Source of the DNA: Phycisphaeraceae bacterium
Lineage (GTDB): Bacteria; Planctomycetota; Phycisphaerae; Phycisphaerales; Phycisphaeraceae
Direction of reading: 5' to 3'
DNA length: 61,377 bases
NCBI GenBank assembly: GCA_029260635.1
Contig: JAJDCW010000206.1
Span: forward strand, 1-61,377
Part shown: piece after piece, positions 8,699 through 15,400 of the stretch
Layout: each line of letters starts with the position of its first letter
Position numbering within the stretch: the stretch's first letter is position 1
Translations under genes and position numbers: made by a program
Notes under the pieces: generated by a model
Told to the model about the DNA's origin: nothing
The model's database searches: none
The model's input: only the letters and a program-made list of their open reading frames with translations

Positions 8699-10803
8699 TT
8701 AATAGTCTCCGGTTTGAGGTGGGTAGTACCGGCACTTGCATTAGTCGGTGTGCTGTTATCGCAGAGACCTTCCCCGGCCAACGACAGATGGACCGTGGGC
8801 TGATTCGATTCGGCGGGATTGAGATTCGCAGGGACGAGCGTCGACGCGCGGCTAGCCTGACGAATCAGCTTCGGCATCAGGCAGAACACCGCGCCGAGCG
8901 ACATCACGATGCCGCCGATCCAGATCCACGCGACCAGCGGGTTGATAATTGCCTGGATCGCTACGCGCTGGCCGTCATCATCCCAACCAGCGAGTGTGAC
9001 GTAGGCATCACGTTTCAACGTCGATGTTAATGCGACCTGGGAACTGGGCTGCTCCGACTTATCATAGAATCGCATTTGCGGAAGCATGTGCTGTGTCGCG
9101 CCTCCGCCCGGTGGGATCAGATCGATGTGCGCTTCTACCGCGGTGTAATTCGCGTAACGATTCTGATGCAGCCCGGCAAAAGTAACCGTGTGTCCACTGA
9201 TCTTGGCGGACTCACCGGTCTTGAGCTTGAAGGTCTCGGTGACACCGAAGAGGCTGGAGCCAGCGACCCCGACCATAAACATGATCATACCGATGTGGAC
9301 GAACTGTCCGCCGTAGCGACGGTGGTTGCCGTCGACCACGCGTAGCGTTGTCGCCAGTGAGCCTTCATCTTCAATAAGACGCCGCTGCTTGACCGCTCTT
9401 GAGAGCCCGACACCGATGCTTGTCACCGCGATCGTGGCGACCACTGCACACGCCATCGCCCATAAATCTGAGAGCCCTATGCCAAACGCGATCACGAGAA
9501 CCATGGCGGCCGCGAACGCCGGCAGGGTCAGCCCCCTCGCCAGGGTTTTACCGGCATCCTTGCCGTAGGTCAGCAAGGGCCCGACCGACATCACAGCAAT
9601 CAGAGCCATCCCCAGCGGGAGCACGACTTTGTTGTAGAACGCCGGGCCGACGGATACGGGTTCGGGCAGAATCACGCCGCTGATCAACGGGAAGATCGTC
9701 CCGACCAACGTGGTCAGCGTGATCAGGACAAGCAGCACATTGACGACCAGGAACGCGCCCTCGCGTGTGAAGACGCCTTGCACGATATTTTCGCTTTTGA
9801 GTAGGTTTCTTCGCCAGGCGATCACACCACAACTGATCAGAACGCACACACCCAGGAACGCCAGGAAGAACGTGCCGATCAGAGACTCGCCGAATGAGTG
9901 GACAGACTGCACGACCCCGCTGCGTGTCAGGTAGGTCCCAAAGATGCATAGCAGGAAAGACACCGAGATCAGTGAAGCGTTCCATGTCTTGAACATCCCG
10001 CGGTGCTGCTGGACCATCACCGAGTGCAGCAACGCCGTACCCGTCAGCCAGGGAAGCAGCGAGGCGTTCTCGACCGGGTCCCACGCCCAGTACCCGCCCC
10101 AGCCCAGTTCGATGTAGGCCCACTTCGCGCCGAGGATGATCCCGATGGTCAGGAACAGCCACGACACCATCAGCCAGATGCGTGTCGCGCCGATCCACTG
10201 ATTGTCTTTGCGCCCGGCGATCAGTGCCGCCAGGAGCATGGCCCAGGGGATCGTGTAGCCGGCGTAGCCCACAAACAGCAGCGGTGGGTGGATGATCATG
10301 TACGGGTCTTGGAGCAGCGGGTTAAGCCCGTGTCCGTCTACCGCCTCACCGGGTAGTTGCACGAAGGGGTTGGCGGCAAAGAGCATCAAGGCGGCAAAGA
10401 AACCGCAAACCAACGCCAAGATACGGATCAAAACCGCCTGCTCGACCACCTCCCGGTTGCGGTATCCGTAGACGGCTATCGCACTCATCCCAGCCAGCAG
10501 CAGCGCCCATAGCATCAGGCTGCCTTCCTGGCCGGCCCAGAAGGCGGCGACTTTATATCCCATAGGCAAAGCCCGCTCGGTGTAGCTGGCGACATAGGCG
10601 TTGTTAAAGTCGCTGTTGATCAACGCTGAAAGTAAGGCCCAAGACCCCAGCACGATCATCGCCATAAAGACATAGATCAGCCGACGCGCCCAGGTCAGGA
10701 CTCGCTGGTTGTCGGACTTCACCGCCAACGCCGAGCAGAACAGCGCGCCCGCCGCCGCCAGCATCGCCATCAACAGGCTCAGATTGCCGGTGCCTTCGGT
10801 CAT
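8695..10803 (-). CDS. ccmF: Cytochrome c-type biogenesis protein CcmF (haem lyase core)
   Basis: CcmF takes haem from holo-CcmE and delivers it to apocytochrome c. About 702 residues with roughly 14-15 TM helices. The WWD domain reads WGGYWAWDPVENASLLPW, and conserved His residues lie in MIIHPPLLFVGY and LLHSVMVQQHRG. The start at 10803 (MTEGTGNLS..) overlaps the ccmE stop as ATGA, which decides it over a more upstream in-frame start at 10857. Its 3' end overlaps the next gene by four bases. Length and motifs are normal for CcmF. Confidence 0.95.
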   Translation of the reverse strand: MTEGTGNLSLLMAMLAAAGALFCSALAVKSDNQRVLTWARRLIYVFMAMIVLGSWALLSALINSDFNNAYVASYTERALPMGYKVAAFWAGQEGSLMLWALLLAGMSAIAVYGYRNREVVEQAVLIRILALVCGFFAALMLFAANPFVQLPGEAVDGHGLNPLLQDPYMIIHPPLLFVGYAGYTIPWAMLLAALIAGRKDNQWIGATRIWLMVSWLFLTIGIILGAKWAYIELGWGGYWAWDPVENASLLPWLTGTALLHSVMVQQHRGMFKTWNASLISVSFLLCIFGTYLTRSGVVQSVHSFGESLIGTFFLAFLGVCVLISCGVIAWRRNLLKSENIVQGVFTREGAFLVVNVLLVLITLTTLVGTIFPLISGVILPEPVSVGPAFYNKVVLPLGMALIAVMSVGPLLTYGKDAGKTLARGLTLPAFAAAMVLVIAFGIGLSDLWAMACAVVATIAVTSIGVGLSRAVKQRRLIEDEGSLATTLRVVDGNHRRYGGQFVHIGMIMFMVGVAGSSLFGVTETFKLKTGESAKISGHTVTFAGLHQNRYANYTAVEAHIDLIPPGGGATQHMLPQMRFYDKSEQPSSQVALTSTLKRDAYVTLAGWDDDGQRVAIQAIINPLVAWIWIGGIVMSLGAVFCLMPKLIRQASRASTLVPANLNPAESNQPTVHLSLAGEGLCDNSTPTNASAGTTHLKPETIK

Positions 10804-11216
10804 TTTGATGCTTCCACACGTTTGGCGTGCTCTTCGGATTGGTACTTGCTGGCGCACTTGGTCATCAGTGTGTCTGCCTGGAACACGCCGACCTCGTCGA
10901 GTAAGCCCTCAACCATCACCTCGCCGCCGGGCTTGAAGGTGTCGGGCACGACGCCCTGGTAATGCACGGCCAGACTGTTGCTATCGCCTTGCAGATCAAA
11001 AGACGCGGTCAGCATGGCGGGTTGGACATCGACATTTTCCTGGCCGACCAAGCCATATAGCCTGACCCGTCGTTGCTGGTAGCTGATGTCCTGCACGAAG
11101 TCGTCAACATGCATGTAGTACACCCAGCCACTACTGATACCCGCCACGGCCAGATAACTCACGGAGGTTAAGAGAACCAGCCCGGCGATTAACAGTTTGA
11201 TGCGTACATGTGTCAT
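10800..11216 (-). CDS. ccmE: Haem chaperone CcmE, cysteine (CxxxY) type
   Basis: Membrane-anchored periplasmic haem chaperone, about 138 residues. It has one N-terminal TM helix, an OB-fold (VRLYGLVGQENV.., VHYQGVVPDTFKPGGEVMVEG) and a C-terminal LMTKCASKYQ. In most CcmE proteins the haem-attaching residue is His in HxxxY; here it is Cys121 in CxxxY, the variant known from Desulfovibrio and archaea (system I*). The start at 11216 has AGGA about eight bases upstream. The longer in-frame start at 11252 would overlap a CRP/FNR-like palindrome and is disfavoured. It is the first gene of the ccm operon. Confidence 0.93.
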   Translation of the reverse strand: MTHVRIKLLIAGLVLLTSVSYLAVAGISSGWVYYMHVDDFVQDISYQQRRVRLYGLVGQENVDVQPAMLTASFDLQGDSNSLAVHYQGVVPDTFKPGGEVMVEGLLDEVGVFQADTLMTKCASKYQSEEHAKRVEASK

Positions 11217-11237
11217 GACCCGTCCTTTCACACAGTG

Positions 11238-11253
11238 CGTGATATACATCACA
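11238..11253. promoter_or_regulatory. CRP/FNR-family-like operator upstream of ccmE
   Basis: On the minus strand this reads TGTGATGTATATCACG: inverted GTGAT/ATCAC arms around four bases. That is the symmetry expected of a CRP/FNR-superfamily site (CRP, HcpR and related regulators). It lies about 22 bases upstream of the ccmE ATG at 11216. No gene for such a regulator is in the window, so the binding protein is unknown. Position close to the start suggests repression or a very proximal activator site. Confidence 0.5.
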
Positions 11254-11303
11254 CAAAGCCGATGCCAAACATACGCTGATTGTCAGAGCGACAAAAAGAA
11301 TGC

Positions 11304-11327
11304 AAAGGGTTAATGTATAAACCCTTT
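11304..11327. repeat. Perfect 8-bp inverted repeat between ccmE and the tetrahaem gene
   Basis: AAAGGGTT and AACCCTTT are perfect complements separated by eight bases. It lies about 90 bases upstream of ccmE and could be an operator or a hairpin in a leader. It has no poly-T tract on either side, so a terminator role is unlikely. Confidence 0.4.
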
Positions 11328-11372
11328 ATGCTCGGGATCACGGGGAAAACCGATCCGAGGGGTGCCACGGAG

Positions 11373-11386
11373 TCTCAAGGTTGAGA
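11373..11386. promoter_or_regulatory. Candidate enhancer site TCTCA-N4-TGAGA (copy 1)
   Basis: TCTCAAGGTTGAGA is a perfect palindrome of the same type found at 14078-14091 and 28172-28185. It lies about 180 bases upstream of the sigma54-type promoter match at 11565-11580, a normal distance for an enhancer bound by an NtrC-family activator. I infer that the regulator at 32266-33633 binds here. Confidence 0.55.
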
Positions 11387-11564
11387 AACATTGTCCAAGA
11401 CTCATCCTGTCCCCGGGAACAGTCGCGTACAGGCAGCCCTTTGTTATTCCGATCAACGGGAATCCCTTACGGGTCGGTTTCTTACCTCTGAGTGAGACGG
11501 AGTGAATCAGGCCTGGGAAGCCCCCTTACGGGCATAAAAATAAGGATGTCAGATACCCCTCCCG

Positions 11565-11580
11565 TGGTATGAGGCTTGCA
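11565..11580 (+). promoter_or_regulatory. Sigma54 (-24/-12) promoter match
   Basis: TGGTATGAGGCTTGCA fits the known sigma54 consensus TGGYRYRN4TTGCW at every defined position, with GG-N10-GC spacing. Transcription would begin near 11591, leaving an untranslated leader of about 283 nt before the tetrahaem cytochrome gene. A TCTCA-N4-TGAGA site lies upstream. Confidence 0.65.
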
Positions 11581-11590
11581 TTATGTCTGG

Positions 11591-11873
11591 GTGAAGGTCT
11601 CTATTGAAGCGAGAAACCCATGCATCAAGTCCAACTTGAATCCGAACAGATGGAAAAGCCGGTACCCGCGAGGGCACCTCCTCGAGGGCGGAGTTGGATT
11701 TGATGACGCCGGTCACCACAGGGGGGCCGGCAAGTGAGACGAAATCTCAATTGCACTGTTTACAAGTAAATAAAGACGCCTCGGCCGGCTCAACCACACG
11801 CAGAACGGTTGGCGAGCCGAACCGAAGCGACAGCCATATAGGCCAATAACATCATAGGTAAGGAGAGGCCACA
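11591..11873 (+). ncRNA. Putative structured 5' leader of the tetrahaem cytochrome transcript
   Basis: The stretch between the predicted sigma54 start and the cytochrome ATG has no ORF but strong pairing potential. Bases 11623-11635 (CATCAAGTCCAAC) pair with 11693-11705 (GTTGGATTTGATG) over 13 positions with one G-U pair. They enclose a region with further small hairpins. A second helix pairs 11786-11795 (CGGCTCAACC) with 11807-11819 (GGTT and GAGCCG around a GGC bulge). I could not match it to a riboswitch class by eye. It may be a regulatory leader or the relic of another structured RNA. Confidence 0.35.
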
Positions 11874-12479
11874 ATGAAAACTCAAATGCTCGCAGGAGCC
11901 TTGGCCATAGCAGGATTCTCATTCGGGATCAGCGGCACTTCGTTCGCTGCCCACTCGGATCACGGTTGCGTGAACTGCCACATGCCCCATAAATCGGGCG
12001 ATGCAACCGATCCGGACGCTTACGGCGTGCCCCTCTGGAGCACCGCCCAGACCGCCGACGGATTGCCAACGTTCGACCTTTACACCAGCGCCAGTCTCGA
12101 CGCCACCGACGTGGGTCAGCCCACTGGGCCCAGCAAGCTCTGCCTGGGTTGCCACGACGGCAGCTACGCCGTCTTCGCGTTCATCCCGGATTCCGAAGCC
12201 ATCTTCGAGACAGGCGACCTGGCAAGTTCGCACCCAGTCTCGTTCACTTATGATGACGCTCTGGCAACCACCGATGGCTCCCTGAAACAACCCAGCACCG
12301 TGACCTCGGGCTTGGGCGGGACCATCGAAGAGGATCTGTTGGACTCACAGGGCAAGATGCAATGCACCAGCTGCCACGACGTGCACACCAGCGGCCACGG
12401 CGAATACTTACTTAAGTACGATATCGACGCCGCCTCAGAGCACGAAGCACTGCTCTGCCGTGCATGCCACGAGAAGTAA
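11874..12479 (+). CDS. Periplasmic tetrahaem cytochrome c
   Basis: Exported c-type cytochrome of 201 residues: signal peptide ending near TSFAA, then four CxxCH motifs (CVNCH, CLGCH, CTSCH, CRACH) within paired-CxxCH repeats. The interval between haems 2 and 3 contains ASSHPVSFTYDDALATTDG, closely resembling DDHPISFVYDSGVALTKG in the dodecahaem cytochrome at 18466. The two are therefore homologous over their N-terminal halves. It is probably soluble and periplasmic, or loosely surface associated, and could shuttle electrons to the conduit genes downstream. GGTAAGGAGAGG supplies the ribosome binding site. It is monocistronic: a strong terminator follows. Confidence 0.92.
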   Translation: MKTQMLAGALAIAGFSFGISGTSFAAHSDHGCVNCHMPHKSGDATDPDAYGVPLWSTAQTADGLPTFDLYTSASLDATDVGQPTGPSKLCLGCHDGSYAVFAFIPDSEAIFETGDLASSHPVSFTYDDALATTDGSLKQPSTVTSGLGGTIEEDLLDSQGKMQCTSCHDVHTSGHGEYLLKYDIDAASEHEALLCRACHEK

Positions 12480-12518
12480 GCAAATCTGTTTCGAGCAAAA
12501 TAGAGACCCTAATGTTAA

Positions 12519-12552
12519 ACGGGGCCCGTTCGTATGACGGGCCCCGTTTTTA
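12519..12552 (+). terminator. Rho-independent terminator after the tetrahaem cytochrome gene
   Basis: GGGGCCCGT and ACGGGCCCC form a perfect 9-bp GC-rich stem with a short loop, followed by a T-rich run (TTTTTATT). It lies 40 bases after the stop codon at 12479. Confidence 0.9.
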
Positions 12553-12863
12553 TTTGCACGACTCGTACCCGCAGTCTTCCGGTGCCGTGATCCTAGGCGA
12601 GCCACCGCTGTCATGAGACGTACCGATCGATACCAACCGATTAAGTGCCAGTCGAGTCAACACGCATATCTGACCGGCCATCGCGCGATACGCTCGGTGG
12701 CGTGTACACGTCGCTGGAATACTACGTAGTGCGCGTGGGCATATGTTTGCAGCAAGCACCCGTTGCTGACGCGCACCGTTGCGGACTTAGCAGGCCGTAC
12801 GGACCGATGAAGTGCATCGATCCATAAAACCAAGCGGCTTGTACAAGTAATCTGGACGGAAAC
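12553..12863. other. Intergenic gap without a recognisable gene
   Basis: About 310 bases between the terminator and the 3' end of the NHL lipoprotein gene on the other strand. Only short ORFs without ribosome binding sites are present. I see no RNA gene, operator copy or promoter that I can defend. A small AGCAA/TTGCT inverted repeat near 12751-12767 is the only structure noticed. Confidence 0.5.
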
Positions 12864-13943
12864 CTATTGCCCCCGCATGGACCCAAAGGCGTACACACCG
12901 ATCTTGTTGTTGCCGAACTGATTAGCCAGAAATAGCAGGTATTTAGGCTCAAAACCTGGGGCAAGGTACTCTCGGAACAGCTCGATACTGGTGCTGTCAA
13001 TCGTGAGCCCGGCGGGCAGGCCCATCCCCTCAGGACCCGCGGCGGTGCCGCCGAAGTACAGCAGCGTCTTCCCCTCGATGGTAAAGAGCTGGACGACCTC
13101 CCACTGGGCGTCGGCGACATACATCACACCGTCGGGGTCGATGGCGATACCCTTAGGCCGAGCAAAGTAACCGGGGCGGTCGCCCGGCTCGCCGATCAGT
13201 TTCAGCAGATTACCTTCCGGGCTGAAGACCTTGACCGTGCTCAGTTCAGAGTCTACGACGTAGATGTTCCCGTCAGGCCCCACTTCGAGGTTGGTTGGTG
13301 CCCGGAGTTGGTCGGGCTCAAGCCCCTTCCCGGAGAAGTCGCGAAGCAGTTCCCCTGTAGATCTCGACCAGACCTCTATCTTACACAGTTTTATATTGCA
13401 GACGTACAACTCGTCATCCACGACCACCACATCTATCGGCGAACAACGGTTTGGGTCGCCCATCGTTCGGACGAACCGGTCGTTCGTATCGAACACCAGG
13501 ATCAAGGCCTTCTGCGTGTCGCAGATGTACTTGGTACCGTCGTCGGCAATCGCGATATTCACCGGCCCAAAGAACGAATCGGGTTGACCCAGCCTTGAGT
13601 AGGTCTGGTTGGCCATGTCATAAATGTGCACACAATGCATGGGGATATCGCATACATAGAGTTTCCCGTTGTGCACAGCGACGCCGTAAGGCCCGTGCAT
13701 CGCGCCAACCGCCTCGGGTTGTTCTTTCTCGCCGACCACGAAGTCTGAGAAAGAACTCTTGGTGGTCACCCAGCGTTCGGCATCACTAAAACTGGTCAGG
13801 AACTGAAGCCGGGGAGCATCCGGCGGCGGTGGGTAGAAGACCGCCTGCTCCGTCACGGGGGCCTGGTCGGGTGTGGATGCACAACCGATCAGCCATGATG
13901 AGATCACCATGGACAACACTAAGCTCCGTATCCAAACGTTCAT
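12864..13943 (-). CDS. NHL-repeat beta-propeller lipoprotein
   Basis: Exported lipoprotein of about 359 residues. The lipobox is LIGC with lipidated Cys21, followed by six-bladed NHL-type repeats (HGPYGVAVHNGKLYVCD, RAPTNLEVGPDGNIYVVDS, ARPKGIAIDPDGVMYVADA). Its N-terminal FYPPPPDAPRLQFLTSFSDA resembles the VWPPPPGAARIRHVMDIRTP region of the NHL lipoprotein at 17412, so the two are paralogues. NHL propellers are protein-interaction scaffolds; beside multihaem cytochromes and a beta-barrel this one may be a structural subunit of the outer-membrane conduit. It has no CxxCH. The start at 13943 has an excellent AAGGAGG six bases upstream. A -24/-12 promoter match lies about 80 bases upstream, divergent from the conduit operon. 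Confidence 0.88.
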   Translation of the reverse strand: MNVWIRSLVLSMVISSWLIGCASTPDQAPVTEQAVFYPPPPDAPRLQFLTSFSDAERWVTTKSSFSDFVVGEKEQPEAVGAMHGPYGVAVHNGKLYVCDIPMHCVHIYDMANQTYSRLGQPDSFFGPVNIAIADDGTKYICDTQKALILVFDTNDRFVRTMGDPNRCSPIDVVVVDDELYVCNIKLCKIEVWSRSTGELLRDFSGKGLEPDQLRAPTNLEVGPDGNIYVVDSELSTVKVFSPEGNLLKLIGEPGDRPGYFARPKGIAIDPDGVMYVADAQWEVVQLFTIEGKTLLYFGGTAAGPEGMGLPAGLTIDSTSIELFREYLAPGFEPKYLLFLANQFGNNKIGVYAFGSMRGQ

Positions 13944-14022
13944 GTCGAGCCTCCTTGGATCCCGCCCGGTTCGTGTGTACGAGTACGCGCCGGCACAGCG
14001 TGTCGGCCCCTGCCATTGTTTA

Positions 14023-14039
14023 AGCAACTGCCGTTCCAG
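14023..14039 (-). promoter_or_regulatory. Sigma54 (-24/-12) promoter match for the NHL lipoprotein gene
   Basis: On the minus strand this reads CTGGAACGGCAGTTGCT: a -24 TGGAACG and a -12 TTGCT with GG-N10-GC spacing, one mismatch from the consensus. Predicted start near 14012, about 70 bases before the ATG at 13943. It lies about 50 bases from the shared TCTCA-N4-TGAGA site. Confidence 0.6.
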
Positions 14040-14077
14040 CAGAAAACCCATCTGAAAGCACCCAATCCACTCACGCC

Positions 14078-14091
14078 TCTCAATAGTGAGA
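14078..14091. promoter_or_regulatory. Candidate enhancer site TCTCA-N4-TGAGA (copy 2), between divergent sigma54 promoters
   Basis: TCTCAATAGTGAGA, followed by AT as in copy 3. It sits between the minus-strand promoter match at 14023-14039 and the plus-strand match at 14196-14211. One bound activator could therefore serve both the NHL lipoprotein gene and the conduit operon. Confidence 0.6.
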
Positions 14092-14195
14092 ATAACGTAC
14101 GATCAGATGCTACCACCATACCCAGCAATTGCTCGTAAGATCATTTTAAGAAACAAGATAGGTCAATATCAGATTAATAATAGAGATGGATATAT

Positions 14196-14211
14196 AGGCA
14201 TAGGCTTTGCC
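14196..14211 (+). promoter_or_regulatory. Sigma54 (-24/-12) promoter match for the conduit operon
   Basis: AGGCATAGGCTTTGCC has GG-N10-GC spacing with GGCATA at -24 and TTGC at -12; only the outer T and W positions differ from the consensus. The predicted start is near 14222, which places the GGAAAGG ribosome binding site at the very 5' end and supports ATG 14237 as the first start codon. Confidence 0.55.
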
Positions 14212-14236
14212 CATGTTAAATGGAAAGGCTGCGCCT

Positions 14237-15400
14237 ATGCCGCTGGGCAACCACAGACATATCAAAGCCGACATAGACGAAGCGGGTCACACGAGCACCC
14301 CTCGCGTCGTCGGTTCGCTATGGCGCGCGGTGCCTGTGGCGCTAGGCCTGCTCACGGTGTCGGTATTGATTCTGGCGGGTTGCCAGGACGAGATAAAGCG
14401 GTACGAAACACTGAGCTTCTTCTTCGATGGGGTGCCACCGCCTGAGGGACACGATCTGCCTGAGCAGCACCAGCCGCTGATCGGGCCATGGGGCATTACG
14501 GTAGACCGCGAGAGCGAGTTGGGTCAGCAGATGCTCGCCAAGCGTCAAGCCGCGCCGAACGCGCGGTCCACTGCGGTGGTCGATGAGATCTTCTACTACC
14601 ACACGCCGTATAAGAAACGCGACTGCTTCGGGTGCCATGACCAGGAAAAGGGGTACACCCCCCCCGCCACCGGCGCTCAACTGTGCAGCAAGTGTCACGA
14701 ATCCTACGTACAGCATGAGGTCGACGATTGGGTGCATGGCCCGGTCGTGGTCGGGCAATGCGGCTGGTGCCATGAAGCCCACAAAGCCGAGCACCCCGCC
14801 CTCGCCAAAGACCTTCAGCCCGCGTTGTGCATGACCTGCCACGATGAATCCTTCATCGAACAAGACACGTTCCACGCCGGCTTGGATAACCGGCAGTGCT
14901 CAGATTGCCACGACCCGCACGCCTCGGGCAACCGCATGCTGCTCGCGGATTCCCGTACTTACGATCGCCGATCTGAAACCATGGCCCTGCTGCCGTCACC
15001 CCATGCGGGCTGGCCTAAGGACCTTTGCAGTAAGTGCCACGTCCCGGAGCAGTCCAACGCATTGACCGACGATGTCGATTCGACCTGCATCAGCTGTCAC
15101 GACGACTACAACACCGTCCCTGCGGGCTCGCATAATCTCCATGAAGCGGTCACGCAGGGCAAATGCTCGACCTGTCATATGCCTCATCGTGCGACGTTAC
15201 CAATACTGATCCGCGCCGATGCCGAATTGATGTGCTACCAATGCCATAAACCCGAAGAAGTCCGTACGGGCAATCACCCCGACGTCGCCCGCGTGGACTG
15301 CCTGATATGTCATACCGGCCACAGCTCGTCGCGCCCGGCACTACTCAAACACGGGATCAAGATTCCCGCCCGTCAGGCGGAGCCGGGCGGTGAGTTATGA
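14237..15400 (+). CDS. Decahaem c-type cytochrome lipoprotein
   Basis: Multihaem electron carrier with ten CxxCH motifs (CFGCH, CSKCH, CGWCH, CMTCH, CSDCH, CSKCH, CISCH, CSTCH, CYQCH, CLICH). They are arranged as doubled CxxCH modules with HGPVV-type spacers typical of the cytochrome c3-like/paired-CxxCH families. A hydrophobic segment ends in LILAGC, a lipobox with Cys49, so it should be lipid-anchored. An n-region of about 30 residues precedes it and is long for a signal peptide. I chose ATG 14237 because GGAAAGG lies eight bases upstream and because earlier in-frame starts (ATG 14213, TTG 14207) fall upstream of the predicted transcription start. Its stop overlaps the beta-barrel ATG as ATGA. 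Position and haem number suit the periplasm-facing or pore-inserted cytochrome of a porin-cytochrome conduit. Confidence 0.92.
   Translation: MPLGNHRHIKADIDEAGHTSTPRVVGSLWRAVPVALGLLTVSVLILAGCQDEIKRYETLSFFFDGVPPPEGHDLPEQHQPLIGPWGITVDRESELGQQMLAKRQAAPNARSTAVVDEIFYYHTPYKKRDCFGCHDQEKGYTPPATGAQLCSKCHESYVQHEVDDWVHGPVVVGQCGWCHEAHKAEHPALAKDLQPALCMTCHDESFIEQDTFHAGLDNRQCSDCHDPHASGNRMLLADSRTYDRRSETMALLPSPHAGWPKDLCSKCHVPEQSNALTDDVDSTCISCHDDYNTVPAGSHNLHEAVTQGKCSTCHMPHRATLPILIRADAELMCYQCHKPEEVRTGNHPDVARVDCLICHTGHSSSRPALLKHGIKIPARQAEPGGEL

Noticed and set aside
11361-11420. TPP-riboswitch-like words (GGGGTGCC followed by GGTTGAGA)
   Set aside because: The second conserved half (CCTGATCTGG, AATGCCAGCG-type elements) is absent, no thiamine gene follows, and the GGTTGAGA belongs to the shared TCTCA-N4-TGAGA palindrome.
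11591-11873. Cyclic-di-GMP (GEMM) or cobalamin riboswitch
   Set aside because: I could not find the GEMM core (GCAAACC.. GACGCAAAGCC) or the B12 box. Some short words are similar, but not in the right order.
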